Shown piece after piece: positions 17,534-25,590 of a stretch of DNA of 64,000 nt. The notes under the pieces are model-generated. The model was not told where the DNA came from. It did no database searches and saw nothing but the letters and a program-made list of their open reading frames with translations. Numbering within the stretch: the stretch's first letter is position 1; each line of letters starts with the position of its first letter. A program made the position numbers and the translations under genes. Origin of the DNA: Salinimicrobium xinjiangense DSM 19287 (GTDB lineage: Bacteria > Bacteroidota > Bacteroidia > Flavobacteriales > Flavobacteriaceae); NCBI RefSeq assembly GCF_000423585.1, contig NZ_AUIG01000008.1, forward strand, positions 1 to 64,000. Direction: 5' to 3'.

Positions 17534-17983
17534 TTAAGCTTCTGCTACAACTTCGAAGTTGAAGTTAGAAACCACCTCACGGTGAAAACGCAAAGTAGCT
17601 TCATATTGACCAAGACGCTTGATGTTTCCACCTGCAATAGTGATGTATTTCTTTTCGATCTCTACACCTTCTTTTGCAAGAGCTTCAGCAAGGTCAGCAT
17701 CGGTTACAGATCCATAGATCTTATCACCGGCACCTGCTTTAGCAGTAAGTTTTATATCAAGCCCCTGAAGTTTTGCAGCCTGAGCTTTTGCATTATCAAT
17801 TTGCTTTTTCTCTTTGTAAGAACGTTGCTTTAAAGTTTCTTCCAAAACTTTTCTGGCAGAAGGGGTTGCCAATATAGCAGCACCCTGAGGGATAAGAAAA
17901 TTGCGGCCATATCCCGGTTTAACCGAAACCACATCATCCTTAAATCCTAATTTCTCAACGTCTTTCTTTAATATCAATTCCAT
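17534..17983 (-). CDS. rplI: 50S ribosomal protein L9
   Basis: L9 of the large subunit, 149 residues, with the N-terminal domain pattern ILKKDVEKLGFKDDVVSVKPGYGRNFLIP and a connecting helix rich in Lys, Gln and Ala. It is the third gene of the rpsF-rpsR-rplI operon, 12 nt after rpsR. A terminator follows at 17486-17515. Confidence 0.98.
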   Translation of the reverse strand: MELILKKDVEKLGFKDDVVSVKPGYGRNFLIPQGAAILATPSARKVLEETLKQRSYKEKKQIDNAKAQAAKLQGLDIKLTAKAGAGDKIYGSVTDADLAEALAKEGVEIEKKYITIAGGNIKRLGQYEATLRFHREVVSNFNFEVVAEA

Positions 17984-17995
17984 AATAGCCTCTTT

Positions 17996-18292
17996 TTATT
18001 TTAGTAAATCGCCAACATAAGGCATTAATGCTAAATGACGTGCACGTTTTACGGCAACAGCCACTTTTCTCTGATATTTCAAAGAAGTTCCGGTTAAACG
18101 ACGAGGCAATAATTTCCCCTGCTCGTTAACAAAGCTCATTAAGAAATCCGGATCTTTATAATCGATGTACTTAATACCCGATCTCTTAAAACGACAGTAC
18201 TTCTTGGCTTTGTTGGTCTCAATATTCAACGGAGTAAGGTATCTTATCTCCCCGTCTTTTTTTCCTTTAGCTTGTTGTTCAATAGATGACAT
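17996..18292 (-). CDS. rpsR: 30S ribosomal protein S18
   Basis: S18, 98 residues, binding next to S6 on 16S rRNA. It contains [19 protein letters not shown], then IDYKDP, then [32 protein letters not shown] split over two helices. It starts 2 nt after the rpsF stop, so it is coupled to rpsF. Confidence 0.98.
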   Translation of the reverse strand: MSSIEQQAKGKKDGEIRYLTPLNIETNKAKKYCRFKRSGIKYIDYKDPDFLMSFVNEQGKLLPRRLTGTSLKYQRKVAVAVKRARHLALMPYVGDLLK

Positions 18293-18294
18293 AC

Positions 18295-18633
18295 TTACGC
18301 TTTTTCTTTGTTTCTGTTTCTTCTCTTCTCAGCCCAGGCAACTGCATGCTTATCCAACTTTACAGTCAAATAACGCATCATGCGCTCATCTCTTCTAAAC
18401 TCAACCTCAAGAGGGTTGATTGCCTCACCCGGAGCGGTGAATTCAAATAAGTGGTAAAAACCACTTTTCTTGTGTTGAATAGGATAAGCTAATTTTTTTA
18501 GCCCCCAGTTCTCTTTTGATATCATCTCGGCACCGTTAGAAACAAGAAAATCTTCGTATTTCTTAACTGTTTCCTTTATCTGGTCATCAGATAAAACGGG
18601 ATTCAAGATGAAAACAGTTTCATAATGATTCAT
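18295..18633 (-). CDS. rpsF: 30S ribosomal protein S6
   Basis: S6, 112 residues, with the ferredoxin-like pattern [41 protein letters not shown] and [10 protein letters not shown]. It is the first gene of the rpsF-rpsR-rplI operon, with a near-perfect promoter 30-60 nt upstream. I could not recognise a known S6:S18 leader structure in the short leader. Confidence 0.98.
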   Translation of the reverse strand: MNHYETVFILNPVLSDDQIKETVKKYEDFLVSNGAEMISKENWGLKKLAYPIQHKKSGFYHLFEFTAPGEAINPLEVEFRRDERMMRYLTVKLDKHAVAWAEKRRNRNKEKA

Positions 18634-18662
18634 AAAAATTTTACTTTAAATTAAATTGGCTG

Positions 18663-18693
18663 CAAAAGTAACATTATTCCTGAATATTACAAA
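18663..18693 (-). promoter_or_regulatory. Promoter of rpsF-rpsR-rplI
   Basis: On the minus strand TTTG (18690-18693), a 19-nt spacer and TACTTTTG (18663-18670) match the Bacteroidota consensus fully. Confidence 0.85.
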
Positions 18694-18797
18694 GCATAAT
18701 TAAAAAGGCGAATAGCTAATTTTATCGGTGAAATTCGGTTTTTATTTTTTTTATGATTATTTTTAGTTATTATTGCTAGTGCTAACCTAATTATATT

Positions 18798-19508
18798 GTG
18801 GAAGAAGTTATACTCAAATGTGCAGTAGTTGATGATTCCAGCTTACAAAGACTTTCTATTGTCAAGCTAATAAAGGACCATCCTAACCTCAAACTGGTGG
18901 CCGAATACAATAATGCCATTGAAACAAAGAATGGCTTATTGGATACTGAAGTAGACCTTATCTTTCTGGATATAGAAATGCCAATCCTTTCCGGCTTTGA
19001 CCTGCTGGATGATCTTTCCAATAAACCACAAATCATCTTTGTCACCGGAAAGACCAAATATGCTTTTAAAGCCTTTGATTATGATGCAGTAGACTATCTG
19101 CACAAACCCATTTCCAAAGAACGTTTTTTAAATGCCGTCACCAAGGCCATCAATCTTTATCGCCTTAAACACGAAGGAGCACCACCAGAAGATGACAACT
19201 ACATCTTTGTAAAAAGCAATCTAAAGAACCGGAAGGTCTTTTTGAATAAACTCAAATATATCGAAGCTCTTGGGGATTATGTAAAGTTTGTGACCGAAAA
19301 GGATAATTTTGTGGTTCTTGCAACCATGAAATCCTTTGAGAATCAGCTACCTTCAAATAAATTCCTCAGGATCCACAAATCTTACATTGTGAACCTGGAT
19401 AAAATCGAGCGATACAACAGTAGAAATATTGAGATTGACAAGCAACAGATCCCATTAAGCAGGCACAAAAAATCAAATCTCATTGAGGCACTTGCCGCCA
19501 ATCAATAA
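18798..19508 (+). CDS. LytTR-type two-component response regulator
   Basis: A 236-residue transcription regulator. The receiver domain (about 6-120) has Asp12-Asp13, phospho-acceptor Asp58 in IFLDIEMP, Thr in VTGK and Lys in HKP. A LytTR DNA-binding domain follows (about 132-230), with YIEALGDYVKF and RIHKSYIVNLDKIE. The start is GTG at 18798. No histidine kinase is adjacent, so the partner is elsewhere. The 3' end overlaps the convergent priA by 7 nt. Confidence 0.94.
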   Translation: MEEVILKCAVVDDSSLQRLSIVKLIKDHPNLKLVAEYNNAIETKNGLLDTEVDLIFLDIEMPILSGFDLLDDLSNKPQIIFVTGKTKYAFKAFDYDAVDYLHKPISKERFLNAVTKAINLYRLKHEGAPPEDDNYIFVKSNLKNRKVFLNKLKYIEALGDYVKFVTEKDNFVVLATMKSFENQLPSNKFLRIHKSYIVNLDKIERYNSRNIEIDKQQIPLSRHKKSNLIEALAANQ

Positions 19509-21955
19509 GGATCCACATTTATTACCGTTTTTACTCCTCTATAAGCTCCAATAGCTTTAAAGCTTTGCAATATCCTGCTCACAAGCTCCTTTGTCTTTCC
19601 TAGTGACTGTTTCTGCGGAATCTTTATGAGTATGTTTTTATAATATTCATTTCTGATCCTGGCAATCGGAGGAAATTCCGGACCCAGCACATTTTCATGA
19701 AAGGAATTTTTAAGGGAAGTTGCCAGCCAGTCGGCTCCCTCATTGACTCTGGAAAAATCTCTTCCTTTCAGGGTTATTCTAATTAGCCTGTAGAACGGCG
19801 GATATTTATAATTTCTTCGCTCCTCCAACTGCTCCCTGTACATGTCATGGTAGTTGTTGGTAGAAACCTGCTGCACAATCTGATGATGCGGATTGTAAGT
19901 CTGAATAAGCACAAGTCCTCTCTTTTTTGTTCGTCCTGCCCTACCCGCTACCTGCAGCATTAACTGAAAACTCCTTTCATGCGCTCTAAAATCCGGAAAA
20001 TTCAGAAGGGTATCGGCATTCATGATCCCTACTAATCTTACATTCCGGAAGTCCAGACCTTTGGTCAACATCTGTGTGCCCACCAGAACATCAATCTCTT
20101 CCTCTTCAAAGGCCGAAATGATCTTTTCATAACCATGTTTGCCCCGGGTAGTATCGAGATCCATTCTGCCAATCTTATTACCCGGAAACAAGGCTTTTAG
20201 TTCGGTTTCGACCTGCTCGGTTCCAAAACCTTTTGTTGAGAGCTCAATACTTCCGCAAGCCATGCATTTTGTTTGCAGAGCCATATGATATCCGCAATAA
20301 TGGCAACGCAATTGGTTATTATGACTGTGATAGGTAAGACTCACATCGCAGTTAGGACACTGCGGGGAATGTCCACAGGTATTGCATTCCAGTATTGGAC
20401 TGAATCCTCGCCGGTTTTGGAACAGGATCACCTGCTCCCCGTTACTGAGGGTTTCCCTTATCTCTTCCAGCAAACGATCTGAAAAATGACCTGTCATTCT
20501 TTTTTTCCGGTGCTTATCCTTGATGTCCACGATCTTGATTTCCGGAAGAAGCATATTCCCATAGCGGCGATCAAGATTGACCAGGGCATATTTTGAATGG
20601 TCTGCATTAAAATAGGATTCCAAAGCCGGGGTAGCCGATCCCAGTAATACTTTTGACTTCATCATTTTTCCCAGTACTACGGCCAAATCCCGTGCATTAT
20701 ATCGCGGCGCGGGATCATACTGTTTAAAAGTAGATTCATGCTCCTCATCTACAATGATAAGTCCGAGCTCCTTAAATGGAAGAAAAATACTGGATCGCAC
20801 CCCAATGATCACCCGTGCCTTTTCTGTATTACGCAAGACATTTTGATACACCTCCACCCTCTCATTTACGGAATACTTACTGTGAAAAACCAGTACTTTC
20901 TCCCCAAAATAATTCTGCAGCCGAACGATAAGCTGGGTAGTAAGAGCAATCTCCGGCAGCAAATACAACACCTGCTTTCCTGAAGAAATCACTTTCTCAA
21001 TGAGATCTACATATATTTCTGTTTTTCCTGAAGAAGTGATCCCGTGAAGCAGGCACACATCTTCGGTTTTAAATGAGGTTTCTATCTCATCGAGGGCCTG
21101 CTGCTGGTGCTCATTAAATGCGACTTTCCCTGCCAACTCCCCTTCCTCATATTCAAATCGTGAGGCCTGCACTTTTATCTCCTCCAGCACCTGCTTATCT
21201 ATTAAAGCTTTAATAACAGCGGCAGAAGCTTTACTTTCTTTGGCTAGTTCTGAAATTTTCACAACTCCCTTGTTTTTGGCAGACATTCCAAAAAGGGTAA
21301 ATATCACCTCTCTTTGTTTTGGAGCCCGGCTAAGCTCATCCAGCAATTGATGCATAGCAGCTTCGTTGGAATAATTATCATGTAATTTTACATGTCGCTC
21401 GATCTTTGGCTTGTATTGTTCATAGATCTCCTGGTTCACTGCCACCACCCTTTTTTCAACAAGAGAGTTTATCACAGGCAACACAGTTTTCTTGTCCAGC
21501 AACTGAACAATTTCATTGATCTTAAGAGAAGACTGCCGTTGTAAGGCTTCAAAAAGCAGGAACTCATCATCACTAAGATTCTCTTCGTTCACCTCTGCTT
21601 CCTTTAGCAACTGCACAATCGTCTCACTCTCCAGTAGAAAAGCACTTGGTATTGCGGCTCTTAACACCTCCCCTTCTGTACACATGTAATAAGCAGCGAT
21701 CCAACTCCAGAACTTTAATTGAGCTTCCGTCACCACAGGGGTCTCGTCCAGTATCTGCTCTATGGGTTTCGCCTCATAGATCTTTGGATCGTTTTGATGT
21801 ACTTCAGAAACAATTCCGGTGTAGATCTTTGACTTACCGAAAGGAACGGCAACCCTCATTCCCGGCCTAAGGAAGTTAGCTTCAGCTTCAGTAACACTAT
21901 AAGTAAAGAGATTCTCTAAAGGCAGAGGCAGAATCACATTGATAAAAAAAGCCAT
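19502..21955 (-). CDS. priA: Primosomal replication restart helicase PriA
   Basis: Restarts stalled replication forks by loading DnaB. It is 817 residues: N-terminal DNA-binding domain (VILPLPLENLFTYSV), Walker A GITSSGKTE near 310, DEEH, and a zinc-binding insert with eight Cys at about 520-567 (CNTCGHSPQCPNC ... CHYCG ... CMACGS). The helicase motif VLVGTQMLTKGLDF and QVAGRAGR follow. A -7-like TAAATTTG lies on the minus strand at 21971-21978 just before the ATG, without a clear -33 element. Confidence 0.97.
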   Translation of the reverse strand: MAFFINVILPLPLENLFTYSVTEAEANFLRPGMRVAVPFGKSKIYTGIVSEVHQNDPKIYEAKPIEQILDETPVVTEAQLKFWSWIAAYYMCTEGEVLRAAIPSAFLLESETIVQLLKEAEVNEENLSDDEFLLFEALQRQSSLKINEIVQLLDKKTVLPVINSLVEKRVVAVNQEIYEQYKPKIERHVKLHDNYSNEAAMHQLLDELSRAPKQREVIFTLFGMSAKNKGVVKISELAKESKASAAVIKALIDKQVLEEIKVQASRFEYEEGELAGKVAFNEHQQQALDEIETSFKTEDVCLLHGITSSGKTEIYVDLIEKVISSGKQVLYLLPEIALTTQLIVRLQNYFGEKVLVFHSKYSVNERVEVYQNVLRNTEKARVIIGVRSSIFLPFKELGLIIVDEEHESTFKQYDPAPRYNARDLAVVLGKMMKSKVLLGSATPALESYFNADHSKYALVNLDRRYGNMLLPEIKIVDIKDKHRKKRMTGHFSDRLLEEIRETLSNGEQVILFQNRRGFSPILECNTCGHSPQCPNCDVSLTYHSHNNQLRCHYCGYHMALQTKCMACGSIELSTKGFGTEQVETELKALFPGNKIGRMDLDTTRGKHGYEKIISAFEEEEIDVLVGTQMLTKGLDFRNVRLVGIMNADTLLNFPDFRAHERSFQLMLQVAGRAGRTKKRGLVLIQTYNPHHQIVQQVSTNNYHDMYREQLEERRNYKYPPFYRLIRITLKGRDFSRVNEGADWLATSLKNSFHENVLGPEFPPIARIRNEYYKNILIKIPQKQSLGKTKELVSRILQSFKAIGAYRGVKTVINVDPY

Positions 21956-21999
21956 TCACAGGGTTTTGAACAAATTTAACAGGATTTTGATGCAAAAAA

Positions 22000-22027
22000 A
22001 TAAACCATCCTAAAAAGAATGGTTTAT
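22000..22027 (-). terminator. Terminator after the chalcone isomerase-like gene
   Basis: ATAAACCAT pairs with ATGGTTTAT across a 10-nt loop. On the minus strand a run of U follows. Confidence 0.75.
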
Positions 22028-22047
22028 GAATATAATTTCGGTAAAAA

Positions 22048-22611
22048 TTATTTACCTGCTAAAAGATCATTTTTTAGACCATCATCTGCAGGTCTGTTGG
22101 AAAGCCAGATTCCAAAAAGGGCTTTTTTAAATTCTTTACCTGGTACAATCCCTTTTATTTTACCATTTTTATAAGCTACTACTCCTCTTGAGGGATCATA
22201 GACCAAATCAAAAACATCATTTTTCTTGATGTCTTCTTTAAAAAATCCAAGTATTGAATTTATTTCATTTTGAATGGGTGCAGTATTACCATTAGTCGAT
22301 TTTTCAAAACCTTCTGTCACTGCCTCCACCATCTTATCACTTGTAATAAGTTTAGACACTATATGAAGTTTAATGGCCATGGGTTTATCTGAATTGAGGA
22401 TTTCCTGCGCATTGTTATTTTTTTGGGTAAGATATAAACCGGCAGCATAAAGGTCAATCCAAAGTTTTTCCCGCACTCCCGCGCCATTAAGATGCATTTT
22501 GTTCTCCTGAATTTCAAGAGTGGCAGGAAGGTGGACACCGCCGACCTTTTTTTGGGCTACCGCAGTAGAAGAAACTATTACGGCCATAAATAATAAAAGC
22601 AGGTTTTTCAT
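22048..22611 (-). CDS. Secreted chalcone isomerase-like protein
   Basis: A 187-residue periplasmic protein of the chalcone isomerase-like fold (Chalcone_3 type). The signal peptide is residues 1-19 (LLLLFMAVIVSSTAVA then QKK). The family segment is visible as LNGAGVREKLWIDLYAAGLYL (about 43-63), with a late GKEFKKALFGIWLSNRPAD. Bacterial members are not thought to make flavonoids, and their ligand is probably a fatty acid or is unknown. It ends the nadC-yihY-CHI run and has a terminator. Confidence 0.9.
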   Translation of the reverse strand: MKNLLLLFMAVIVSSTAVAQKKVGGVHLPATLEIQENKMHLNGAGVREKLWIDLYAAGLYLTQKNNNAQEILNSDKPMAIKLHIVSKLITSDKMVEAVTEGFEKSTNGNTAPIQNEINSILGFFKEDIKKNDVFDLVYDPSRGVVAYKNGKIKGIVPGKEFKKALFGIWLSNRPADDGLKNDLLAGK

Positions 22612-22634
22612 AATTAGAGTTTTAAGTTTATCGT

Positions 22635-23561
22635 TTAATTTTTATTTCTTTTTAGCTTCATAAGAGAAGCATTAAGTTCAAATCCAAGCAACAATATATT
22701 AGAATTAATCCATATATACACCATTAAAATAAGCAGGGCTCCAATCGATCCATATAGCTCATTATAAGTGGAAAAGTTTTCAATATAAAGTCCAAACAAA
22801 TAGGTTGTAAGAATAATGAGAATTGTCGTAAAAAAAGCCCCGATCGAGAAAAACTTGCTTAATCTGCTTTCCTTGGTTCCAAAAAAATACAGCGTCGCCA
22901 CAGCTATATATATCATTGAAACAAATACAATATATCTTCCCACGTCTGCCCAAATGACCGCGTCATTTACCACTCCCAGGCTTTTAAGATCTTCTGTTAA
23001 GAACGTAAGATAAACCGTTACTACTACAGTAGTCAGCAACAATAGGGCCAGAATTAAAGAAACCCCAACCGCGATAATATACTGCCGTATAATAGACCTG
23101 TTCACTCTGGTATGATAGGAAAATTCAAATCCTGTAAAAACAGCATTCACCCCGTTGGCCATAAGAAAAATGGAAAGCAAAAAGACAAAAGAAAGGAGTC
23201 CTCCCCTTTTACGTGCTGCAATATCGAACAGGATGTCGTTAAAAAAATCTCCGGTATCAGGCGGGAGCAGGGAATCAATAAAATCAAGAAATACAATTTG
23301 AAAATCATCTATAAAGTCGATGAAGGGAATGAGATTCAGCAGAAACAGCAAAAATGGAAAAAGTGCCATAAAGAAACTGAAGGAGATCGCGCTGGCCCTT
23401 GCCGAAAAAGTACCTTTAACTATCCCCGCGTAGAATATGATGTAAAGATCATACAAGGACAGACCTTCGAGTCCGGGCAAAATTATTTTTTTAGCACGGC
23501 TGGTCCACCAGTAGGTGAATCCCTTCTTGTCTTTTACAGATTTTGCTTCGCCGTTACTCAT
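22635..23561 (-). CDS. YihY/BrkB family inner-membrane protein
   Basis: A 308-residue integral membrane protein of the YihY/virulence factor BrkB family (often mislabelled ribonuclease BN). About six membrane helices are seen; the family segment ARASAISFSFFMALFPFLLF is at about 55-75, and GANGVNAVFTGF-like and SIGALLILMVYIWINSNILLLG segments follow. Transport function is not established. The ATG is 3 nt after the nadC stop, so it is coupled to nadC. Confidence 0.93.
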   Translation of the reverse strand: MSNGEAKSVKDKKGFTYWWTSRAKKIILPGLEGLSLYDLYIIFYAGIVKGTFSARASAISFSFFMALFPFLLFLLNLIPFIDFIDDFQIVFLDFIDSLLPPDTGDFFNDILFDIAARKRGGLLSFVFLLSIFLMANGVNAVFTGFEFSYHTRVNRSIIRQYIIAVGVSLILALLLLTTVVVTVYLTFLTEDLKSLGVVNDAVIWADVGRYIVFVSMIYIAVATLYFFGTKESRLSKFFSIGAFFTTILIILTTYLFGLYIENFSTYNELYGSIGALLILMVYIWINSNILLLGFELNASLMKLKRNKN

Positions 23562-23564
23562 GAA

Positions 23565-24422
23565 CTACACAGCTTTTAAGCTGAGATCAAGATTATAAAC
23601 AGAATGAGTAAGTGCCCCGCTGGAAATGAAGTCCACACCACACTCAGCATACTTCCTGGCAGTGTCAAGAGTGATCCCGCCACTGGATTCGGTTTCGCAT
23701 CTGCCGTTAATTAAAGCTACAGCCTCACGTGTCTGCTCATAATTAAAATTATCAAGAAGAATGCGGTTCACTCCTCCTGCCTTAAGAATTTGTTTTATTT
23801 CCTCCAGATTCCGGGCTTCCACAATGATCTTGAGATCCAGGTTGTTTTCTGCAAGATATTTTCTGGTTTTATCTATCGCCATGGAAATCCCTCCTGCAAA
23901 ATCGATATGGTTATCTTTTAGCATGACCATATCATAAAGGGCAAACCTATGATTTTCACCGCCGCCAATCTTTACTGCCCATTTTTCAAGGGCACGAATT
24001 CCCGGAGTGGTTTTTCGGGTGTCAAGGATCCTGGTATTAGTACCTTCAAGTTTATCCACGAACGCCCTGGTTTTAGTAGCGATTGCACTCATACGCTGCA
24101 TGGCATTCAACACCAGGCGCTCTGCTTTTAATATAGATTGGGACGATCCTTCTACATAAAATGCTATGTCCCGGTGTTTAATACGACTACCGTCTTCAAA
24201 CTGAACATCTATCTTCATCCCGGGATCAACCTTTTCAAAGACCCGGCGTGCAAATTCCACCCCCGCAATGATCCCTATATCTTTTACCAGCAATTTGGCC
24301 TTTCCTCTGGCAGTTTCCGGGATACAGGCAAGAGAGCTATGGTCTCCTTCTCCTATATCCTCTCTTAATGCATTTTCAATTATTATTTCAATTTCCTTTT
24401 CAAATTGTTCTTTTGAAATCAT
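23565..24422 (-). CDS. nadC: Nicotinate-nucleotide diphosphorylase (carboxylating)
   Basis: Converts quinolinate and PRPP to nicotinate mononucleotide in de novo NAD synthesis. It is 285 residues, with AERLVLNAMQRMSAIATKT, the DTRKTTPG loop, EKWAVKIGGGENHRF and MVMLKDNHI, all strongly diagnostic. A C-terminal SGGITLDTARKYAECGVDFIS closes the barrel. It is the first gene of the nadC-yihY-CHI run, divergent from rlmH with about 50 nt between starts. Confidence 0.97.
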   Translation of the reverse strand: MISKEQFEKEIEIIIENALREDIGEGDHSSLACIPETARGKAKLLVKDIGIIAGVEFARRVFEKVDPGMKIDVQFEDGSRIKHRDIAFYVEGSSQSILKAERLVLNAMQRMSAIATKTRAFVDKLEGTNTRILDTRKTTPGIRALEKWAVKIGGGENHRFALYDMVMLKDNHIDFAGGISMAIDKTRKYLAENNLDLKIIVEARNLEEIKQILKAGGVNRILLDNFNYEQTREAVALINGRCETESSGGITLDTARKYAECGVDFISSGALTHSVYNLDLSLKAV

Positions 24423-24472
24423 TGCAGTGCCTATTTTTGCTAAAGTTACAAAGTAAACACTTTAATTTCATC

Positions 24473-24946
24473 ATGACCATAAAATTGCTGACAATAGGTA
24501 AAACCGATGATGCGGCCCTACAGAACCTCATTGACACCTATGTTAACAGATTAGGCCATTACAACAGGTTTGAGCCGGAGATCATTCCTGATCTTAAAAA
24601 GACCAAAAATCTTTCTGTTGACCAGCAAAAAACTGCGGAAGGAAAGCTAATCCTTGATAAGCTGAATACTTCAGATTTTGTAGTGCTTCTTGATGAAAAC
24701 GGAAAACAATTCTCTTCGGAAGGCTTCTCTGAATATATTCAGAAGCGTCTCAACAGCGGAATGAAACAGCTCATCTTCATCATAGGTGGACCCTATGGAT
24801 TTTCGGAAGAACTCTACTCCCGTGCCGACGGAAAATTATCCCTCTCAAAAATGACCTTTTCACATCAGATGGTGCGGCTATTTTTCGTGGAGCAGCTTTA
24901 CAGAGCTTTCACCATCTTAAAAAATGAACCTTACCATCATAAATAA
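24473..24946 (+). CDS. rlmH: 23S rRNA (pseudouridine1915-N3)-methyltransferase
   Basis: SPOUT-class methyltransferase modifying pseudouridine 1915 in helix 69. It is 157 residues, starting at the ATG at 24473 (MTIKLLTIGK); the longer open frame from 24368 has no family match. FIIGGPYGFSEELY (about 102-115), SLSKMTFSHQMVRLFFVEQLYRAF and the C-terminal PYHHK are typical. rdgB follows after 6 nt, so the two form an operon. Confidence 0.96.
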   Translation: MTIKLLTIGKTDDAALQNLIDTYVNRLGHYNRFEPEIIPDLKKTKNLSVDQQKTAEGKLILDKLNTSDFVVLLDENGKQFSSEGFSEYIQKRLNSGMKQLIFIIGGPYGFSEELYSRADGKLSLSKMTFSHQMVRLFFVEQLYRAFTILKNEPYHHK

Positions 24947-24952
24947 ATTTTT

Positions 24953-25540
24953 ATGAAATTAGTATTCGCCACAAATAACAAGAACAAAATAAAAGAAGTG
25001 CAGGCACTGCTTCCAAAGGAAATTCAGCTCCTTTCCCTGGAAGAAATTGGTTGTACCGAAGATATTCCTGAAACTTCTCCGACTATTGAAGGCAATGCCA
25101 TTCAAAAAGCTGAATATGTAAAGCAAAAGTATGGCTATGACTGCTTCGCCGACGATACCGGACTTGAAGTTGAGGCTTTAGACGGCGCTCCGGGTGTATA
25201 TTCGGCCAGATACGCGGGAGAGGTAAAAAGCAGTGATGCCAATATAAACAAACTACTAAAGGAACTGGAAGGAGAAGAAGATCGCAGCGCCAGGTTTAAA
25301 ACCGTGATCGCACTTCATCTGAATGGCGAACTACACACCTTCACCGGAATTTGTTCAGGAAATATCATTTTTGAGAGGAAAGGCTTACAAGGATTTGGCT
25401 ATGACCCTGTGTTTCAACCCGAAGGAAAAACCCTCACATTCGCAGAAATGAGCCTTAGGGAAAAATCCGAAATTAGCCACCGCGCGCTGGCAACCCGCCA
25501 GCTCATTGACTTTTTGACCTCTTACAGGCCACAAATTTAA
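24953..25540 (+). CDS. rdgB: XTP/dITP diphosphohydrolase (RdgB/HAM1)
   Basis: House-cleaning pyrophosphatase that removes ITP, dITP and XTP from the nucleotide pool. It is 195 residues, with the FATNNKNKIKEV start, SPTIEGNAIQKA, FADDTGLEVEALDGAPGVYSA split over the active site (Asp near 67-68), GFGYDPVF and ISHRALA. It follows rlmH by 6 nt. Confidence 0.97.
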   Translation: MKLVFATNNKNKIKEVQALLPKEIQLLSLEEIGCTEDIPETSPTIEGNAIQKAEYVKQKYGYDCFADDTGLEVEALDGAPGVYSARYAGEVKSSDANINKLLKELEGEEDRSARFKTVIALHLNGELHTFTGICSGNIIFERKGLQGFGYDPVFQPEGKTLTFAEMSLREKSEISHRALATRQLIDFLTSYRPQI

Positions 25541-25565
25541 ATGTAATAAGCTGCTAACAAATCCG

Positions 25566-25573
25566 TACCTTTG
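25566..25573 (+). promoter_or_regulatory. Candidate -7 element before the DEAD-box helicase
   Basis: TACCTTTG fits TAnnTTTG and ends 17 nt before the ATG at 25591. No good TTTG is seen 19 nt upstream. Confidence 0.45.
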
Positions 25574-25590
25574 CCGCTTATTAGATATGT

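Noticed and set aside
23112-23579. A 155-codon plus-strand frame within yihY and the start of nadC
   Set aside because: It is antisense to two clear family genes and is rich in Lys and Gln as expected for a reverse reading of a membrane protein gene.
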